From contig NZ_JBHSAF010000003.1 of assembly GCF_042649925.1 (NCBI RefSeq), positions 124,001-188,000 of the forward strand: 64,000 bases of DNA, given 5' to 3'. Position 1 is the stretch's first letter; each line of letters starts with the position of its first letter. The DNA is from Pseudaeromonas sharmana. GTDB taxonomy: Bacteria; Pseudomonadota; Gammaproteobacteria; Enterobacterales; Aeromonadaceae. A program made the translations under genes and the position numbers. Shown in pieces: positions 50,507-60,141 of this stretch. Below the pieces are notes generated by a model. It saw only the letters and a program-made list of their open reading frames with translations. It did not search any database and was not told the origin of the DNA.

Positions 50507-51517
50507 TCAGTTTTGTCGCGGTGCGGCGACCGAATGTCGAATGATCAATTCCGGTTGTACGTCGACGGCTTCGGCCGTCTGCTCCTTGTTGCGGATGCGG
50601 CTGACCAGGAGTTCAACCGCGTGGGCCCCAAGCTCGGCTTTGGGGTGACGAATGGTTGTCAGCGGTGGACTGGAGAAGCGTGCCATTTCGACATCGTCAT
50701 AGCCGACCATGGAGATATCCTCCGGCACCTTCAGACCGGCCTGAGTCGCCGCACAGATGGCACCGATCGCCATGGGATCATCAAACGCGAAGACGGCGGT
50801 GGGACGAGTCGGGCGCGCGATCAGGCGTTGCATGGCGTCAAAGCCGCTCTGCATCTCGTAATCCCCTTCGAGGATATTCTCCGCGGCCAGTTCGAGCCCC
50901 GCTTCGGCCAACGCATCGCGAACGCCATCCAGGCGGAGCTGAGTGGTTTGTTTGGCCAGTTGCCCAGTGATACAGGCTATCTGCCGGTGGCCTTGCTCCA
51001 CCAGATATTTCCCTGCCAGATAGGCTCCAGTACGCACATTGTCATTGATGACATTGGCAAAGTCACAGCGCCCGCCCCAATCCATCACGACCTGTGGCAC
51101 ATGCTGGTAACTGCGTAGCAATGCCTGGATCTCGTCATCCATATCGGTACAGATCACCAAGAGCCCATCGACGCGCTTTTCCATCAACATGCGTAGATAG
51201 TGCCGCTGACGCTCCAGCTGGTTTTCGGTATTGCATAAGATCAGGCTGTAGCCCTGATTGAAGCAATAATCTTCAACGCCTTTGACCACTTCGGCAAAGA
51301 AGGGATTGGCGCTGGCCGTGACCAGCAAGCCTATGGTCCGCGTGTTGTTGACCTTCAGGCTCCGTGCGACCGAGTTGGGGGCATAGTTCAGCGCGTTGAC
51401 GGCTTCCAGTACATTGCGCGTCGCCTCTTCGCTGACACGTCGTGTGTGGTTCAATACGTGTGAAACAGTCGAGATGGAAACCCCGGCGCGGGCCGCGACA
51501 TCTTTGATGGTAGCCAT
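50507..51517 (-). CDS. LacI-family repressor, RbsR/PurR-like
   Basis: The 336-residue protein begins MATIKDVAARAGVSISTVSH, the LacI helix-turn-helix, with the hinge NSVARSLKVNN and a periplasmic-binding-fold core (GLLVTASANPFFAEVVKGVE, DFANVINDNVRTGAYLAGKY, GYDDVEMARFSSPPLTTI). Core residues resemble RbsR somewhat more than PurR by eye. No ribose or purine gene adjoins it, so the target is open. It is divergent from livK, separated by 438 bp. Confidence 0.85.
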   Translation of the reverse strand: MATIKDVAARAGVSISTVSHVLNHTRRVSEEATRNVLEAVNALNYAPNSVARSLKVNNTRTIGLLVTASANPFFAEVVKGVEDYCFNQGYSLILCNTENQLERQRHYLRMLMEKRVDGLLVICTDMDDEIQALLRSYQHVPQVVMDWGGRCDFANVINDNVRTGAYLAGKYLVEQGHRQIACITGQLAKQTTQLRLDGVRDALAEAGLELAAENILEGDYEMQSGFDAMQRLIARPTRPTAVFAFDDPMAIGAICAATQAGLKVPEDISMVGYDDVEMARFSSPPLTTIRHPKAELGAHAVELLVSRIRNKEQTAEAVDVQPELIIRHSVAAPRQN

Positions 51518-51773
51518 CAGGCATCTCCGGTATGAAAAGGGTTGCAGAAATTAGCAGATATTGTACCGGAAAGTTGAGAGATAATTCTCATGCTTCCCTC
51601 TGCCGATGAATATAGGTGAAAAACCCTGAGCTGGTGCCATACGGGCGGATATCCCACCCCGCGTTCCTGCTCAGAAAATGACGGCTTGTGGCAGATTAAT
51701 ATCCTGCCTTTTGTCCTTTTTGTTTCAGAATAATCTGGCGTTATTTTTATTTGTTTGGTTATTACTTCTGATA

Positions 51774-51801
51774 TTGTCGAATTTGTCAGATTTATTACTA
51801 T
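51774..51801 (+). promoter_or_regulatory. Candidate promoter of the liv operon
   Basis: TTGTCG (51774-51779) and TACTAT (51796-51801) with a 16-bp spacer lie in an AT-rich interval about 155 bp before livK. The rest of 51518-51955 holds no gene. An Lrp-type site is plausible but not assigned. Confidence 0.4.
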
Positions 51802-51955
51802 GGTAATTACCTGAATTATAAAAGAAAATTTTCAACTCCCTCTCTTGTGTGCCTCCCGTCGCAATGATAGAAAACGCTGTAAGGGTCACTGAATCACAGC
51901 AGACTCTACCAAAAAAGCGCAAAGCACATAATCGACAAGAATCAGAGGGAAGAAC

Positions 51956-53074
51956 ATGAGTAAATGGACAAAGAATGTGCTGGCGGCCGCCGTGGCTGTT
52001 GGCTTGTCAACCGTCGCCGCTCAGGCGTTTGCCGAAGAGACCATCAAAATCGCGATCGCCGGTCCGCAGACTGGCCCGGTGGCGCAATATGGTGATATGG
52101 AGTTTGCCGGTGGCAAGCTGGCGGTGGAAGAGATCAACAAGGCCGGTGGTATCGATGGCAAGAAAATCGAAGCCGTGCTCTATGATGACGCCTGTGATCC
52201 GAAACAGGCCGTCGCGGTAGCGAACAAGATCGTCAACGATGGCGTCAAGTTTGTCGTTGGCCACCTCTGCTCTGACAGCACCCTGGCTGCATCCGATGTC
52301 TACGAGGATGAAGGCATTCTGATGATTACCCCGGCCTCGACCAGCCCCAAGGTCAGTGACCGCGGTTATGAGATGGTGATGCGTACCATCGGCCTGGATA
52401 GCGACCAAGGCCCAACGGCAGCCCGTTATGTCATCGATGCCGTCAAGCCGAAGACCGTCGCCATCATTCACGACAAGAAGCAGTACGGTGAAGGCATCGC
52501 GACCAGCGTGCGTGACGAGCTGAAGAAGGCAGGGGTCAATGTAGTCTCGTTCGAAGGGATCACCACTGGCGATAAAGACTTCTCTGCGCAGATTGCCAAG
52601 CTGAAGAAAGATAACGTCGATTTCGTCTACTACGGTGGTTATCACCCTGAGCTGGGGCTGATCCTGCGTCAGGCCGCCGAGAAGGGCCTCAAGGCCAAGT
52701 TCATGGGTCCGGAAGGGGTAGGCAACAAGGATATCTCCGCGATTGCTGGCCCGGCCTCCGAAGGCCTGCTGGTGACCCTGCCGAAGCGTTATGATCAGGA
52801 AGCGGCAAATGCCAAGCTGGTCGAGGCACTGAAAGCGAACAAGCAGGATCCGTCCGGTCCGTTCATTTGGACCACCTATGCCGCCGTGCAGTCTCTGGTC
52901 GCCGGTATCAAGCAGGCGGGTGATGATCCTGCCGCTGTTGCCAAGGCCCTGAAGGCGGGCTCAACGCCAACGGTCATGGGCGATCTGCAATGGGATACCA
53001 AGGGTGACCTGAAGGGCTTCGAATTCGGGGTCTTCCAATGGCACAAGGATGGTTCCTCTTCCACGCTGAAGTAA
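51956..53074 (+). CDS. livK: Branched-chain amino acid ABC transporter, periplasmic binding protein
   Basis: The 372-residue protein has a 26-residue signal peptide (MSKWTKNVLAAAVAVG... cut after AQAFA). The mature part EETIKIAIAGPQTGPVAQYG is the LivJ/LivK opening, followed by a type I binding fold with HLCSDSTLAASDVYEDEGI. It delivers Leu/Ile/Val to LivHMGF. AGAGGGA lies upstream. A hairpin (53094-53120) separates it from livH and probably sets higher expression of the binding protein. Confidence 0.95.
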   Translation: MSKWTKNVLAAAVAVGLSTVAAQAFAEETIKIAIAGPQTGPVAQYGDMEFAGGKLAVEEINKAGGIDGKKIEAVLYDDACDPKQAVAVANKIVNDGVKFVVGHLCSDSTLAASDVYEDEGILMITPASTSPKVSDRGYEMVMRTIGLDSDQGPTAARYVIDAVKPKTVAIIHDKKQYGEGIATSVRDELKKAGVNVVSFEGITTGDKDFSAQIAKLKKDNVDFVYYGGYHPELGLILRQAAEKGLKAKFMGPEGVGNKDISAIAGPASEGLLVTLPKRYDQEAANAKLVEALKANKQDPSGPFIWTTYAAVQSLVAGIKQAGDDPAAVAKALKAGSTPTVMGDLQWDTKGDLKGFEFGVFQWHKDGSSSTLK

Positions 53075-53093
53075 TCGCGTTTGCGTCATCGGT

Positions 53094-53120
53094 GAAGGGG
53101 CGGCAGTTGGCTGCCCCTTC
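53094..53120 (+). other. Stem-loop between livK and livH
   Basis: Stem GAAGGGGC/GCCCCTTC (53094-53101 with 53113-53120, 11-nt loop) lies after the livK stop, followed by ATTTA only. It fits a partial terminator or RNA-stability element that raises binding-protein output. Confidence 0.6.
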
Positions 53121-53179
53121 ATTTATCGTCCCGGTTTAATGGGGCGCACCTGAATCCATCGGGTGCACAGGAATTCGCT

Positions 53180-54103
53180 ATGTCTGAACAATTTTTTTAT
53201 TTTATCCAGCAACTGCTCAATGGCCTGACCATTGGCAGTACCTATGCGCTGATCGCCATCGGCTACACCATGGTCTACGGTATCATCGGCATGATTAACT
53301 TCGCGCACGGCGAAATTTACATGATTGGCTCCTATGTGGCCTTCATGGTGATGGCTGTGCTAATGATGATGGGCCTCGACAGTGCCGTCCTGCTGATGGG
53401 CTCGGCGTTTGTGGTGTCGATCATCATCACCAGTTGCTTCGGGTGGACGATAGAGCGTGTCGCCTATCGTCCACTGCGTGGCAGCAACCGTCTGATCCCG
53501 CTGATCTCCGCGATCGGGATGTCGATCTTCCTGCAAAACGTGGTGCGTTTTGCCCAGGGCTCGCGAGACATCGCCATGCCGGCGATCATCAGTGGCGGTT
53601 TTGAGTTTGGCCCCGAGCAATTCTCGGCCAGCCTCTCATGGATGCAGATCATCATCTTCGCCGTGACGTTCATCTCCATGTATGGTCTGACCCAGTTCAT
53701 CAGCCGTTCCCGGATGGGACGTGCCTGCCGAGCCTGTGCCGAGGACATCAAGATGGCCAACCTGCTGGGCATCAACACCAATAATGTCATCGCCCTGACT
53801 TTCGTCATCGGTGCGGCGCTGGCCTCGGTCGCCGGGGTTTTGCTGGGAATGTACTACGGCGTGATTAACCCCTCCATCGGTTTCATGGCGGGTTTGAAGG
53901 CGTTCACGGCGGCCGTCCTTGGGGGCATCGGCTCGATTCCTGGCGCCATGATTGGCGGCTTGATCCTCGGAGTGACCGAAGCCCTGACCTCTGGCTATCT
54001 GAGCTCGGAGTATAAGGACGTGGTCGCCTTCGCACTGCTGCTGGGCATACTGTTGTTCATGCCGACCGGAATCCTCGGTCGCCCGGAAGTGGAGAAGGTA
54101 TGA
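53180..54103 (+). CDS. livH: Branched-chain amino acid ABC permease LivH
   Basis: The 307-residue inner-membrane permease has about eight membrane segments: LLNGLTIGSTYALIAIGYTM, then MINFAHGEIYMIGSYVA, SRMGRACRACAEDIKMANLL (the coupling loop EAA-like) and GLKAFTAAVLGGIGSIPGA. It forms the channel with LivM. AGGA lies upstream. It overlaps livM by 4 nt (ATGA). Confidence 0.96.
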   Translation: MSEQFFYFIQQLLNGLTIGSTYALIAIGYTMVYGIIGMINFAHGEIYMIGSYVAFMVMAVLMMMGLDSAVLLMGSAFVVSIIITSCFGWTIERVAYRPLRGSNRLIPLISAIGMSIFLQNVVRFAQGSRDIAMPAIISGGFEFGPEQFSASLSWMQIIIFAVTFISMYGLTQFISRSRMGRACRACAEDIKMANLLGINTNNVIALTFVIGAALASVAGVLLGMYYGVINPSIGFMAGLKAFTAAVLGGIGSIPGAMIGGLILGVTEALTSGYLSSEYKDVVAFALLLGILLFMPTGILGRPEVEKV

Positions 54104-55350
54104 TGCATTTCAAACCAGCCTGTATTGCTGCGGGATTGACCCTGCTGCTGACGTTGTGGCTGTTCGGCTTCCAGATGCAGGCCGAAGGCATAGGCTTGAC
54201 AGTGGTCAGTCAGTTGCAGCACAACGGCGTCGCCATCTTCACTGGCACTGCCATCGTCTTTTTCTTCCAGTTGTTTCGCGATCAGATCCTGGGATTGTTT
54301 GCGGGAATCGGTGCTCGCACTCCCAAGCTGGTGCTGCCGAGCAAGAGTAACAAACCGATGCTATATCGCATCGGCTCACTGATTATGCTGTTGTTGCTGA
54401 TCGCACTGCCGTTTGTCGCCAGCCGCAGCGTTGTCGACCTGGCTACGCTGACGCTGATCTATGTGATGCTGGGTTTGGGGCTGAACGTGCAGGTCGGTCT
54501 GGCCGGTCTGCTCGATCTGGGCTATGTCGGCTTCTATGCTGTCGGTGCTTACAGCTATGCACTGCTGAACCAGTACTTCGGCCTCGGGTTCTGGGAAGCG
54601 CTGCCGTTGGCGGGTCTGTTGGCCGCAGGTTTTGGTTTCCTGCTTGGATTCCCGGTCCTGCGTCTGCGCGGGGACTATCTGGCGATCGTCACGCTCGGCT
54701 TTGGTGAAGTGATCCGCATCTTGCTGAACAATCTCAACACCATCACCGGCGGCCCGAACGGTATCTCCGGGATTCCCAAGCCGACGCTGTTTGGCCTTGA
54801 ATTTGCGCGCAAGGCCGACGAAGGGGGACAAACATTCCACCAATTCTTCGGTATCAAGTATGTGGCGGATCATAAAGTGATCTTTCTCTACCTGATGGCG
54901 GTGATGCTGGTGCTGTTGACGCTGTTCATCATCAACCGTTTGTTGCGCATGCCGCTGGGGCGAGCCTGGGAAGCGTTGCGTGAGGATGAGATCGCCTGTC
55001 GTTCGCTGGGGCTGAATCCAACCTTTATCAAGCTCAGTGCCTTTGCCATCGGCGCCGCCTTTGCCGGGTTCGCCGGCAGCTTCTTCGCCGCTCGGCAGGG
55101 CTTTATCAGTCCGGAGTCGTTCACCTTCATCGAGTCGGCCATCATCCTGGCAATCGTCGTGTTGGGGGGGATGGGGTCCCAGTTCGGGATCGTGCTGGCA
55201 GCGATCGTCATGACGGTATTGCCGGAAGTGGCCCGCGAGTTCAATGAGTACCGCATGGTGATGTTCGGGTTGTTGATGGTGCTGATGATGCTGTGGCGGC
55301 CACAGGGTCTGTTGCCGATGACGCGTCAGCACATGGAGTTGCGTAAATGA
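54100..55350 (+). CDS. livM: Branched-chain amino acid ABC permease LivM
   Basis: The 416-residue permease has the conserved core GLGLNVQVGLAGLLDLGYVG, ITGGPNGISGIPKP, RAWEALREDEIACRSLGLNP (EAA loop) and ILAIVVLGGMGSQFGIVLAA. The N-terminal roughly 90 residues form an extra hydrophobic leader as in enteric LivM. It overlaps livH and livG by 4 nt each, so translation is coupled. Confidence 0.96.
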   Translation: MMHFKPACIAAGLTLLLTLWLFGFQMQAEGIGLTVVSQLQHNGVAIFTGTAIVFFFQLFRDQILGLFAGIGARTPKLVLPSKSNKPMLYRIGSLIMLLLLIALPFVASRSVVDLATLTLIYVMLGLGLNVQVGLAGLLDLGYVGFYAVGAYSYALLNQYFGLGFWEALPLAGLLAAGFGFLLGFPVLRLRGDYLAIVTLGFGEVIRILLNNLNTITGGPNGISGIPKPTLFGLEFARKADEGGQTFHQFFGIKYVADHKVIFLYLMAVMLVLLTLFIINRLLRMPLGRAWEALREDEIACRSLGLNPTFIKLSAFAIGAAFAGFAGSFFAARQGFISPESFTFIESAIILAIVVLGGMGSQFGIVLAAIVMTVLPEVAREFNEYRMVMFGLLMVLMMLWRPQGLLPMTRQHMELRK

Positions 55351-56111
55351 GCAAGATGTTGGAAGTCTCAGACCTCACCATGCGTTTCGGCGGCCTGGTG
55401 GCGGTCAATAAGGTGGCCCTGGAGGTCGAGGAGAAGCAGATCGTCTCGATCATCGGCCCGAATGGCGCCGGGAAGACGACGGTATTCAACTGCCTGACCG
55501 GTTTTTATCGTCCTACTGAAGGGGTTATCCGTTACGCCGGCGAGGAGATTCAGGGCCTGCCGGGGCATGAGATTGCCCGTAAAGGCGTCGTCCGGACCTT
55601 CCAGCACGTGCGTCTGTTCAAGGAGATGACGGCGCTGGAGAACCTGCTGGTGGCCCAGCATCGCCATATGCATGGTGGTTTTTTGCAGGGGATTGTCAAG
55701 ACGCCGGCATTTCGTCGTGCGGAGGCCGAGGCGCTGGACCGCGCTGCCTACTGGCTGGATCGGATTGGCTTGACCGAACTGGCCAACCGCCCGGCAACCG
55801 GGCTGGCCTATGGCCAGCAACGTCGTCTCGAGATTGCACGTTGCATGTGTACCCAGCCCAAGCTGCTGATGCTGGATGAACCGGCTGCAGGTCTGAACCC
55901 GAAGGAGACGCACGATCTCGACGATCTGATCCGTCAGTTGCGCGATGAGTTTGGTGTCTCAGTGCTGCTGATTGAACACGACATGAAGCTGGTCATGGAG
56001 ATTTCCGACCATATCTATGTTGTCAACCAGGGCTGTCCGCTGGCCGATGGCAAGCCGGATGAGGTCAAGAGCAACCCGGCCGTCATCAAGGCCTACCTGG
56101 GCGAGTTTTGA
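55347..56111 (+). CDS. livG: Branched-chain amino acid ABC ATPase LivG
   Basis: The 254-residue ATPase has Walker A GPNGAGKTT near residue 36, the signature LAYGQQRRLEIARCM, Walker B LLMLDEPAAGLNPKET, and an H-loop IEHDMKLVM. It energises LivHM with LivF. Start overlaps livM; livF begins 8 bp after its stop. Confidence 0.97.
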   Translation: MSKMLEVSDLTMRFGGLVAVNKVALEVEEKQIVSIIGPNGAGKTTVFNCLTGFYRPTEGVIRYAGEEIQGLPGHEIARKGVVRTFQHVRLFKEMTALENLLVAQHRHMHGGFLQGIVKTPAFRRAEAEALDRAAYWLDRIGLTELANRPATGLAYGQQRRLEIARCMCTQPKLLMLDEPAAGLNPKETHDLDDLIRQLRDEFGVSVLLIEHDMKLVMEISDHIYVVNQGCPLADGKPDEVKSNPAVIKAYLGEF

Positions 56112-56119
56112 GGTATCCG

Positions 56120-56824
56120 ATGCTGGAATTCAAGAATGTCTCCACCTTTTACGGCAAGATTCAGGCGTTGCACGACGTCAGTCTGCATATCAATCAAGGT
56201 GAGATAGTGACACTGATCGGCGCCAATGGCGCCGGCAAGACGACGCTGCTGATGACTTTGTGTGGTGATCCGAAACCGCAGAGTGGCCAGATCCTGTTCG
56301 AAGGGCAGGATATCTCGTCATGGCACACCTCGAAGATCATGCGCGGCGATATTGCCATCGTGCCGGAAGGGCGCCGGATCTTCAGTCGTCTGACGGTAGA
56401 GGAAAACCTCTTCATGGGCGCCTTCTTCGTCGATGACAAGCAGGAACAACAGCAGTTGCTGGAAGAGGTCTATGAGCTGTTTCCGCGTCTGCGTGAACGC
56501 ATGCATCAGCGCGCTGGCACCATGTCCGGCGGCGAACAGCAAATGCTGGCGATTGGCCGTGCTTTGATGAGCAAGCCACGGCTGTTACTGCTGGACGAAC
56601 CGTCTCTGGGGCTGGCACCGATCATCATTCAACAGATCTTTGAGATTATCGAACGTCTGCGCGAGCGCGGGATGACGATATTCCTGGTCGAGCAGAATGC
56701 CAATCAGGCATTGAAACTGGCGGATCGCGGTTATGTGCTCGAGACCGGGCGTGTCGTGCTCGAAGGCTCTGGCGAAGCGCTGTTGGCTGATCCGGCGGTG
56801 CGTCAGGCGTATCTCGGTGGCTGA
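56120..56824 (+). CDS. livF: Branched-chain amino acid ABC ATPase LivF
   Basis: The start at 56120 (GAGG 6 nt upstream) gives 234 residues. Walker A is GANGAGKTT, the signature TMSGGEQQMLAIGRAL, Walker B LLLLDEPSLGLAPII and the H-like switch LVEQNANQALKLADRGYVLE. It completes the LivKHMGF system and is followed by a strong terminator. Confidence 0.97.
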   Translation: MLEFKNVSTFYGKIQALHDVSLHINQGEIVTLIGANGAGKTTLLMTLCGDPKPQSGQILFEGQDISSWHTSKIMRGDIAIVPEGRRIFSRLTVEENLFMGAFFVDDKQEQQQLLEEVYELFPRLRERMHQRAGTMSGGEQQMLAIGRALMSKPRLLLLDEPSLGLAPIIIQQIFEIIERLRERGMTIFLVEQNANQALKLADRGYVLETGRVVLEGSGEALLADPAVRQAYLGG

Positions 56825-56858
56825 TGCCTCATCCCAAACCCTGTAATAACGAACGAAG

Positions 56859-56888
56859 GATCACCCGGCAACGGGTGATCTTTTTTTT
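56859..56888 (+). terminator. Intrinsic terminator of the liv operon
   Basis: Stem GATCACCCG/CGGGTGATC (56859-56867 with 56872-56880, loop GCAA) and eight T. Confidence 0.96.
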
Positions 56889-56952
56889 AACAATCGGGTA
56901 CACTGGAGCCATCAGCGGAGCCGCCATCAGGCTCCTGTAGCGGAGTGACCCT

Positions 56953-57276
56953 ATGTCCGAATTCAAACGAATCAACCTTGTTACCGCGGCCGGGCTGCTA
57001 GCGCAAGGCGGTGTCCGCCTTGTCGATATCCGTGATGCCGCCAGTTTCCGTGCCGGCCATGCCCCCGGGGCCTACCACCTGACTAACGATACCCTGATGC
57101 AATTTATGCGTGAGGTGGATTATCAGGTTCCGGTCCTGGTGATGTGTTATCACGGCAATAGCAGTCAGGGTGCGGCGCAATATCTGGCGCAGCAGGGTTA
57201 CGAGACAGTGTATAGCGTCGATGGTGGCTTTGAGGGCTGGAAGTTGGCGCATCCCGTAGTTCAGGGTGACGCATGA
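56953..57276 (+). CDS. glpE: Thiosulfate sulfurtransferase GlpE
   Basis: The 107-residue single-domain rhodanese has active Cys65 in VMCYHGNSSQGAA, the position of GlpE Cys65. It transfers sulfane sulfur from thiosulfate to thiols or cyanide. It overlaps glpG by 4 nt (ATGA). No glpR/glpD is adjacent here. Confidence 0.95.
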   Translation: MSEFKRINLVTAAGLLAQGGVRLVDIRDAASFRAGHAPGAYHLTNDTLMQFMREVDYQVPVLVMCYHGNSSQGAAQYLAQQGYETVYSVDGGFEGWKLAHPVVQGDA

Positions 57277-58109
57277 AACAGCTGCTGGTGATCAACGATG
57301 CGCGTCTGGCGCAGAGCTTTGCCGACTATCTGGGGAGTCGCGGCTTGCATTGCGAACTGACCCAATCCGAAACGGGCATCACCGTCTGGTTGGCTGACGA
57401 AAGCCGGGTGGCTGAGGCCGAGGTTGAGGTGAAGCGCTTTCTGAAAGAGCCTTTCCACCCGCGCTATGCCGAAGCGTCGTGGCAGAGCGGAACCCCTAAC
57501 CAGCGCATCGACTATCAGGCGGGCCATCATAGCCTGAGTGCGCAATTTCTGATCCATGCCGGGCCGCTGACCTTGCTGGTGATGCTGTTATGCCTGTGTC
57601 TGTTTGGTTTGCAGTTTATCGGTCTGGATATCTACGCTGCGTTGTCCTTCCATCCTGATTTGCAGCAACTCACTGGTTGGCAAATCTGGCGTTTTATCAC
57701 CCCGGCCTTCTTGCACTTCACGCCTTTGCATCTGATTTTCAACCTGATGTGGTGGTGGTATCTGGGCGGCATGGTGGAGCGCAAACTGGGCAGCAGCAAG
57801 TTGTTGCTATTGCTGCTGGTGGGCGCGGCCATCCCGAACCTGTGCGAGTTTCTGGTGTCAGGTCCCGATTTCGGGGGCCTGTCTGCGGTAGTCAATGTGC
57901 TGGTGGGCTATGTCTGGATGCTGGGCAAACGTCACCCGGATGGTGAACTGCAACTGCCGGACGGACTGTTCATGTTCATGCTGGTGTGGGTGGCGATTGG
58001 CTTTAGCGGGTTGCTGGGTAGCAACCTGGCGAATACGGCGCATCTGTCCGGGTTGGTGATTGGGTTGTTACATGGCTGGCTGGATGGCCGTCGACACGCG
58101 ACGGCCTGA
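57273..58109 (+). CDS. glpG: Rhomboid intramembrane serine protease GlpG
   Basis: The 278-residue protein has an N-terminal cytoplasmic domain (about 1-85) and six membrane segments. The catalytic Ser204 lies in FGGLSAVVNVLVGYVW and His257 in NLANTAHLSGLVIG; the HLIFNLMWWWYLGG helix carries the supporting H and N. The Ala after Ser (GLSA rather than GLSG) is a minor variation. It cleaves membrane proteins within the bilayer. It ends 5 bp before the convergent FliL-like stop. Confidence 0.95.
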   Translation: MKQLLVINDARLAQSFADYLGSRGLHCELTQSETGITVWLADESRVAEAEVEVKRFLKEPFHPRYAEASWQSGTPNQRIDYQAGHHSLSAQFLIHAGPLTLLVMLLCLCLFGLQFIGLDIYAALSFHPDLQQLTGWQIWRFITPAFLHFTPLHLIFNLMWWWYLGGMVERKLGSSKLLLLLLVGAAIPNLCEFLVSGPDFGGLSAVVNVLVGYVWMLGKRHPDGELQLPDGLFMFMLVWVAIGFSGLLGSNLANTAHLSGLVIGLLHGWLDGRRHATA

Positions 58110-58114
58110 ATGGG

Positions 58115-58543
58115 TCACTGATACAGGTAGTTGGTGAACAGTAGGTCACGAATGACAGGCCGTCCCTCTTCCTTGGTTAACAGGGCCTCGACAGCCTTCT
58201 TGCAACGTTGCCGTAGCTCCTCGCGACCTTGTTGGCTGCGGACCTGCTCCAGTGTCTGATCGCCGAGCAGGGTATCAATGGCATCGCGCAGCAAGGGGTC
58301 GTGTTTCTTCAACAGTTCGATGTCGGCGGCGTTGTCGACCATGAGGTCAACCTTGACTCTGACGTAACCCAGCGTCGGTCCTTCGGTGTAGTAGTTGGTG
58401 ATAAACTCAGGATCCAGGGTGTAGTAGCCGATGCCGGACGGGGCAGCGGCTTCGCCGCCCTCGCCACCTTCGCCTCCACCAGAAGCGAATACGGTCAGCG
58501 GCAGCAACAGGCAGATCAGCAGCAGGGATCGAAACAGCGACAT
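58115..58543 (-). CDS. FliL-like basal-body-associated protein
   Basis: The start at 58543 (AGGATG just upstream) gives 142 residues. A signal peptide MSLFRSLLLICLLLPLTVFA is followed by a Gly/Glu-rich linker (SGGGEGGEGGEAAAP) and a FliL-type domain: YYTLDPEFITNY, LGYVRVKVDLMV, HDPLLRDAIDTLLGDQTLEQ, GREELRQRCKKAV, RDLLFTNYLYQ. It is a FliL paralogue away from flagellar genes, as in Vibrio next to ubiC. The cellular role is unclear. Confidence 0.82.
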   Translation of the reverse strand: MSLFRSLLLICLLLPLTVFASGGGEGGEGGEAAAPSGIGYYTLDPEFITNYYTEGPTLGYVRVKVDLMVDNAADIELLKKHDPLLRDAIDTLLGDQTLEQVRSQQGREELRQRCKKAVEALLTKEEGRPVIRDLLFTNYLYQ

Positions 58544-58639
58544 AAGACATCCTGTGATAAAAAAGGGGATAGCGCCCATTCTTGAAGGTGACCTGTTGGC
58601 CGTCAAGAACAAGCTTTCTAGTATTGTGGATGGATTAAG

Positions 58640-59227
58640 GTGACAAGTTCAGTTTTTTTGCCGGAGTCTGTGAACACGGTGGCGTCATTTGCTCCTGCTG
58701 GTGCAGCCCTGCTGCACGCGCTGTCGAATCAGACCTGGCGCCCGCTGGCGACGATGGCCGGGCCCGTGCCGGCTGACGCAGCGCTGAGCTGGTTGAGCGA
58801 GCCGGGCTCGCTGACGGCCCGGCTCAGGGCCATGCCAGGTCAGTTTGCCCTGCACTGTCTGTGCGAGGCCAGCGTGCACAACGGAGGGGTGCGCCAGGTG
58901 TTGTTGTGCATGGATGGCAGGCCCTGGATCTGGGGTCTGACGCACATCGAGGCAGGATTGGCTGTTGCCTGCCCTGAGTTGTTGCGGCTGGGTGGACAAG
59001 CCTTGGGGGACTGGCTGTTCCATCATCCGGAGTTGCAGCGCGACGCGCTGGAGTATGCCGATCTGGGGCTATCGCCATGCTGGGTGCAAGCGATGGCGGT
59101 ACTGGGGCAGCCCATTGGCACGGCCTTGTGGGCCCGGCGTTGTCGTTGGCATCTGGATGGCGCGGCCTTGACGGTCGTAGAGCTGTTTTTACCTGCAGCA
59201 CCCTTGTATGCCGGTGTGGAGGAGTAA
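58640..59227 (+). CDS. ubiC: Chorismate--pyruvate lyase UbiC
   Basis: The 195-residue protein starts with GTG at 58640 (GGA 5 nt upstream). It converts chorismate to 4-hydroxybenzoate, the first committed ubiquinone step. Family positions are visible: WLSEPGSLTARLRA, the active-site WIWGLTHIEAG and LGDWLFHHPELQRDALEYA. It lies 1 bp before ubiA, so the pair is translationally linked. Confidence 0.9.
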   Translation: MTSSVFLPESVNTVASFAPAGAALLHALSNQTWRPLATMAGPVPADAALSWLSEPGSLTARLRAMPGQFALHCLCEASVHNGGVRQVLLCMDGRPWIWGLTHIEAGLAVACPELLRLGGQALGDWLFHHPELQRDALEYADLGLSPCWVQAMAVLGQPIGTALWARRCRWHLDGAALTVVELFLPAAPLYAGVEE

Positions 59228-59228
59228 T

Positions 59229-60095
59229 GTGAGCAGGAGTGAGGTGGCACCACAATGGCAAGCTTATTGGCAGCTGGCGCGACTGGATAAGCCGATAGGC
59301 TCCCTGTTATTGCTGTGGCCGACCCTGTGGTCTCTTTGGTTGGCGGCCGGCGGTTGGCCGGGCTGGCAATTGCTGGCCGTGTTTATCGCTGGCGTCTGGC
59401 TGATGCGCTCAGCCGGCTGTGTGATCAATGACTATGCGGATCGGCATCTGGATGGCCACGTCAAACGTACGGCGGCCCGCCCTTTGCCGGCCGGCCGGCT
59501 TGGTAGCCGACAGGCACTGGTTTTTTTCGCCGTACTGGTGCTGGCATCGTTCGTACTGGTGCTGACACTGAACCGTTACACGATCGCATTATCGCTGGTC
59601 GGTTTGCTGCTGGCGGTGGTGTACCCCTTCATGAAACGGGTGACCAACTTGCCACAACTGGTGTTGGGCTTGGCCTTCTCCTGGGCCATTCCCATGGCGT
59701 GGGCAGCGGTCAGAGGTGAGTTAGTACTGACAACCTGGTTGTTGTTTCTGGCCAATGCTCTGTGGACCGTGGCCTATGACACCTATTACGCTATGGTGGA
59801 TCGCGACGATGACCTGCGTATCGGCGTCAAGTCGACGGCGATCCTGTTCGGTCGACATGACAGGACGATCATCCTGTTGTTACAGGCTGGCATGTTGGTG
59901 TGTCTGGCGGTGGTGGCCGTGATCAGCGCGCTGGGCTGGCCATTTATGCTGGCCTGGTGTGTGGCAGGCGGGCTGTTTGCCGAACAGTACTGGTCGACCC
60001 GTTTACGGGAACGGGAACGCTGCTTTCAGGCGTTTCTTGGCAATAATCGTGTTGGAGCCGTACTGTTTGCCGGCATTGTGCTCAGCTTGTTATGA
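59229..60095 (+). CDS. ubiA: 4-hydroxybenzoate octaprenyltransferase UbiA
   Basis: The GTG start at 59229 with GGAGGAG 4 nt upstream gives 288 residues, the UbiA norm. An ATG at 59208 is an alternative. The two Asp-rich prenyl-diphosphate sites are SAGCVINDYADRHLDGHVKR and YDTYYAMVDRDDDLRIG; about eight membrane helices. It attaches the isoprenoid tail to 4-hydroxybenzoate. Confidence 0.97.
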   Translation: MSRSEVAPQWQAYWQLARLDKPIGSLLLLWPTLWSLWLAAGGWPGWQLLAVFIAGVWLMRSAGCVINDYADRHLDGHVKRTAARPLPAGRLGSRQALVFFAVLVLASFVLVLTLNRYTIALSLVGLLLAVVYPFMKRVTNLPQLVLGLAFSWAIPMAWAAVRGELVLTTWLLFLANALWTVAYDTYYAMVDRDDDLRIGVKSTAILFGRHDRTIILLLQAGMLVCLAVVAVISALGWPFMLAWCVAGGLFAEQYWSTRLRERERCFQAFLGNNRVGAVLFAGIVLSLL

Positions 60096-60141
60096 GTATT
60101 GGGCCTGCTCGCCGAGCAGGCAACGTCTCGCGCTCGTTAAT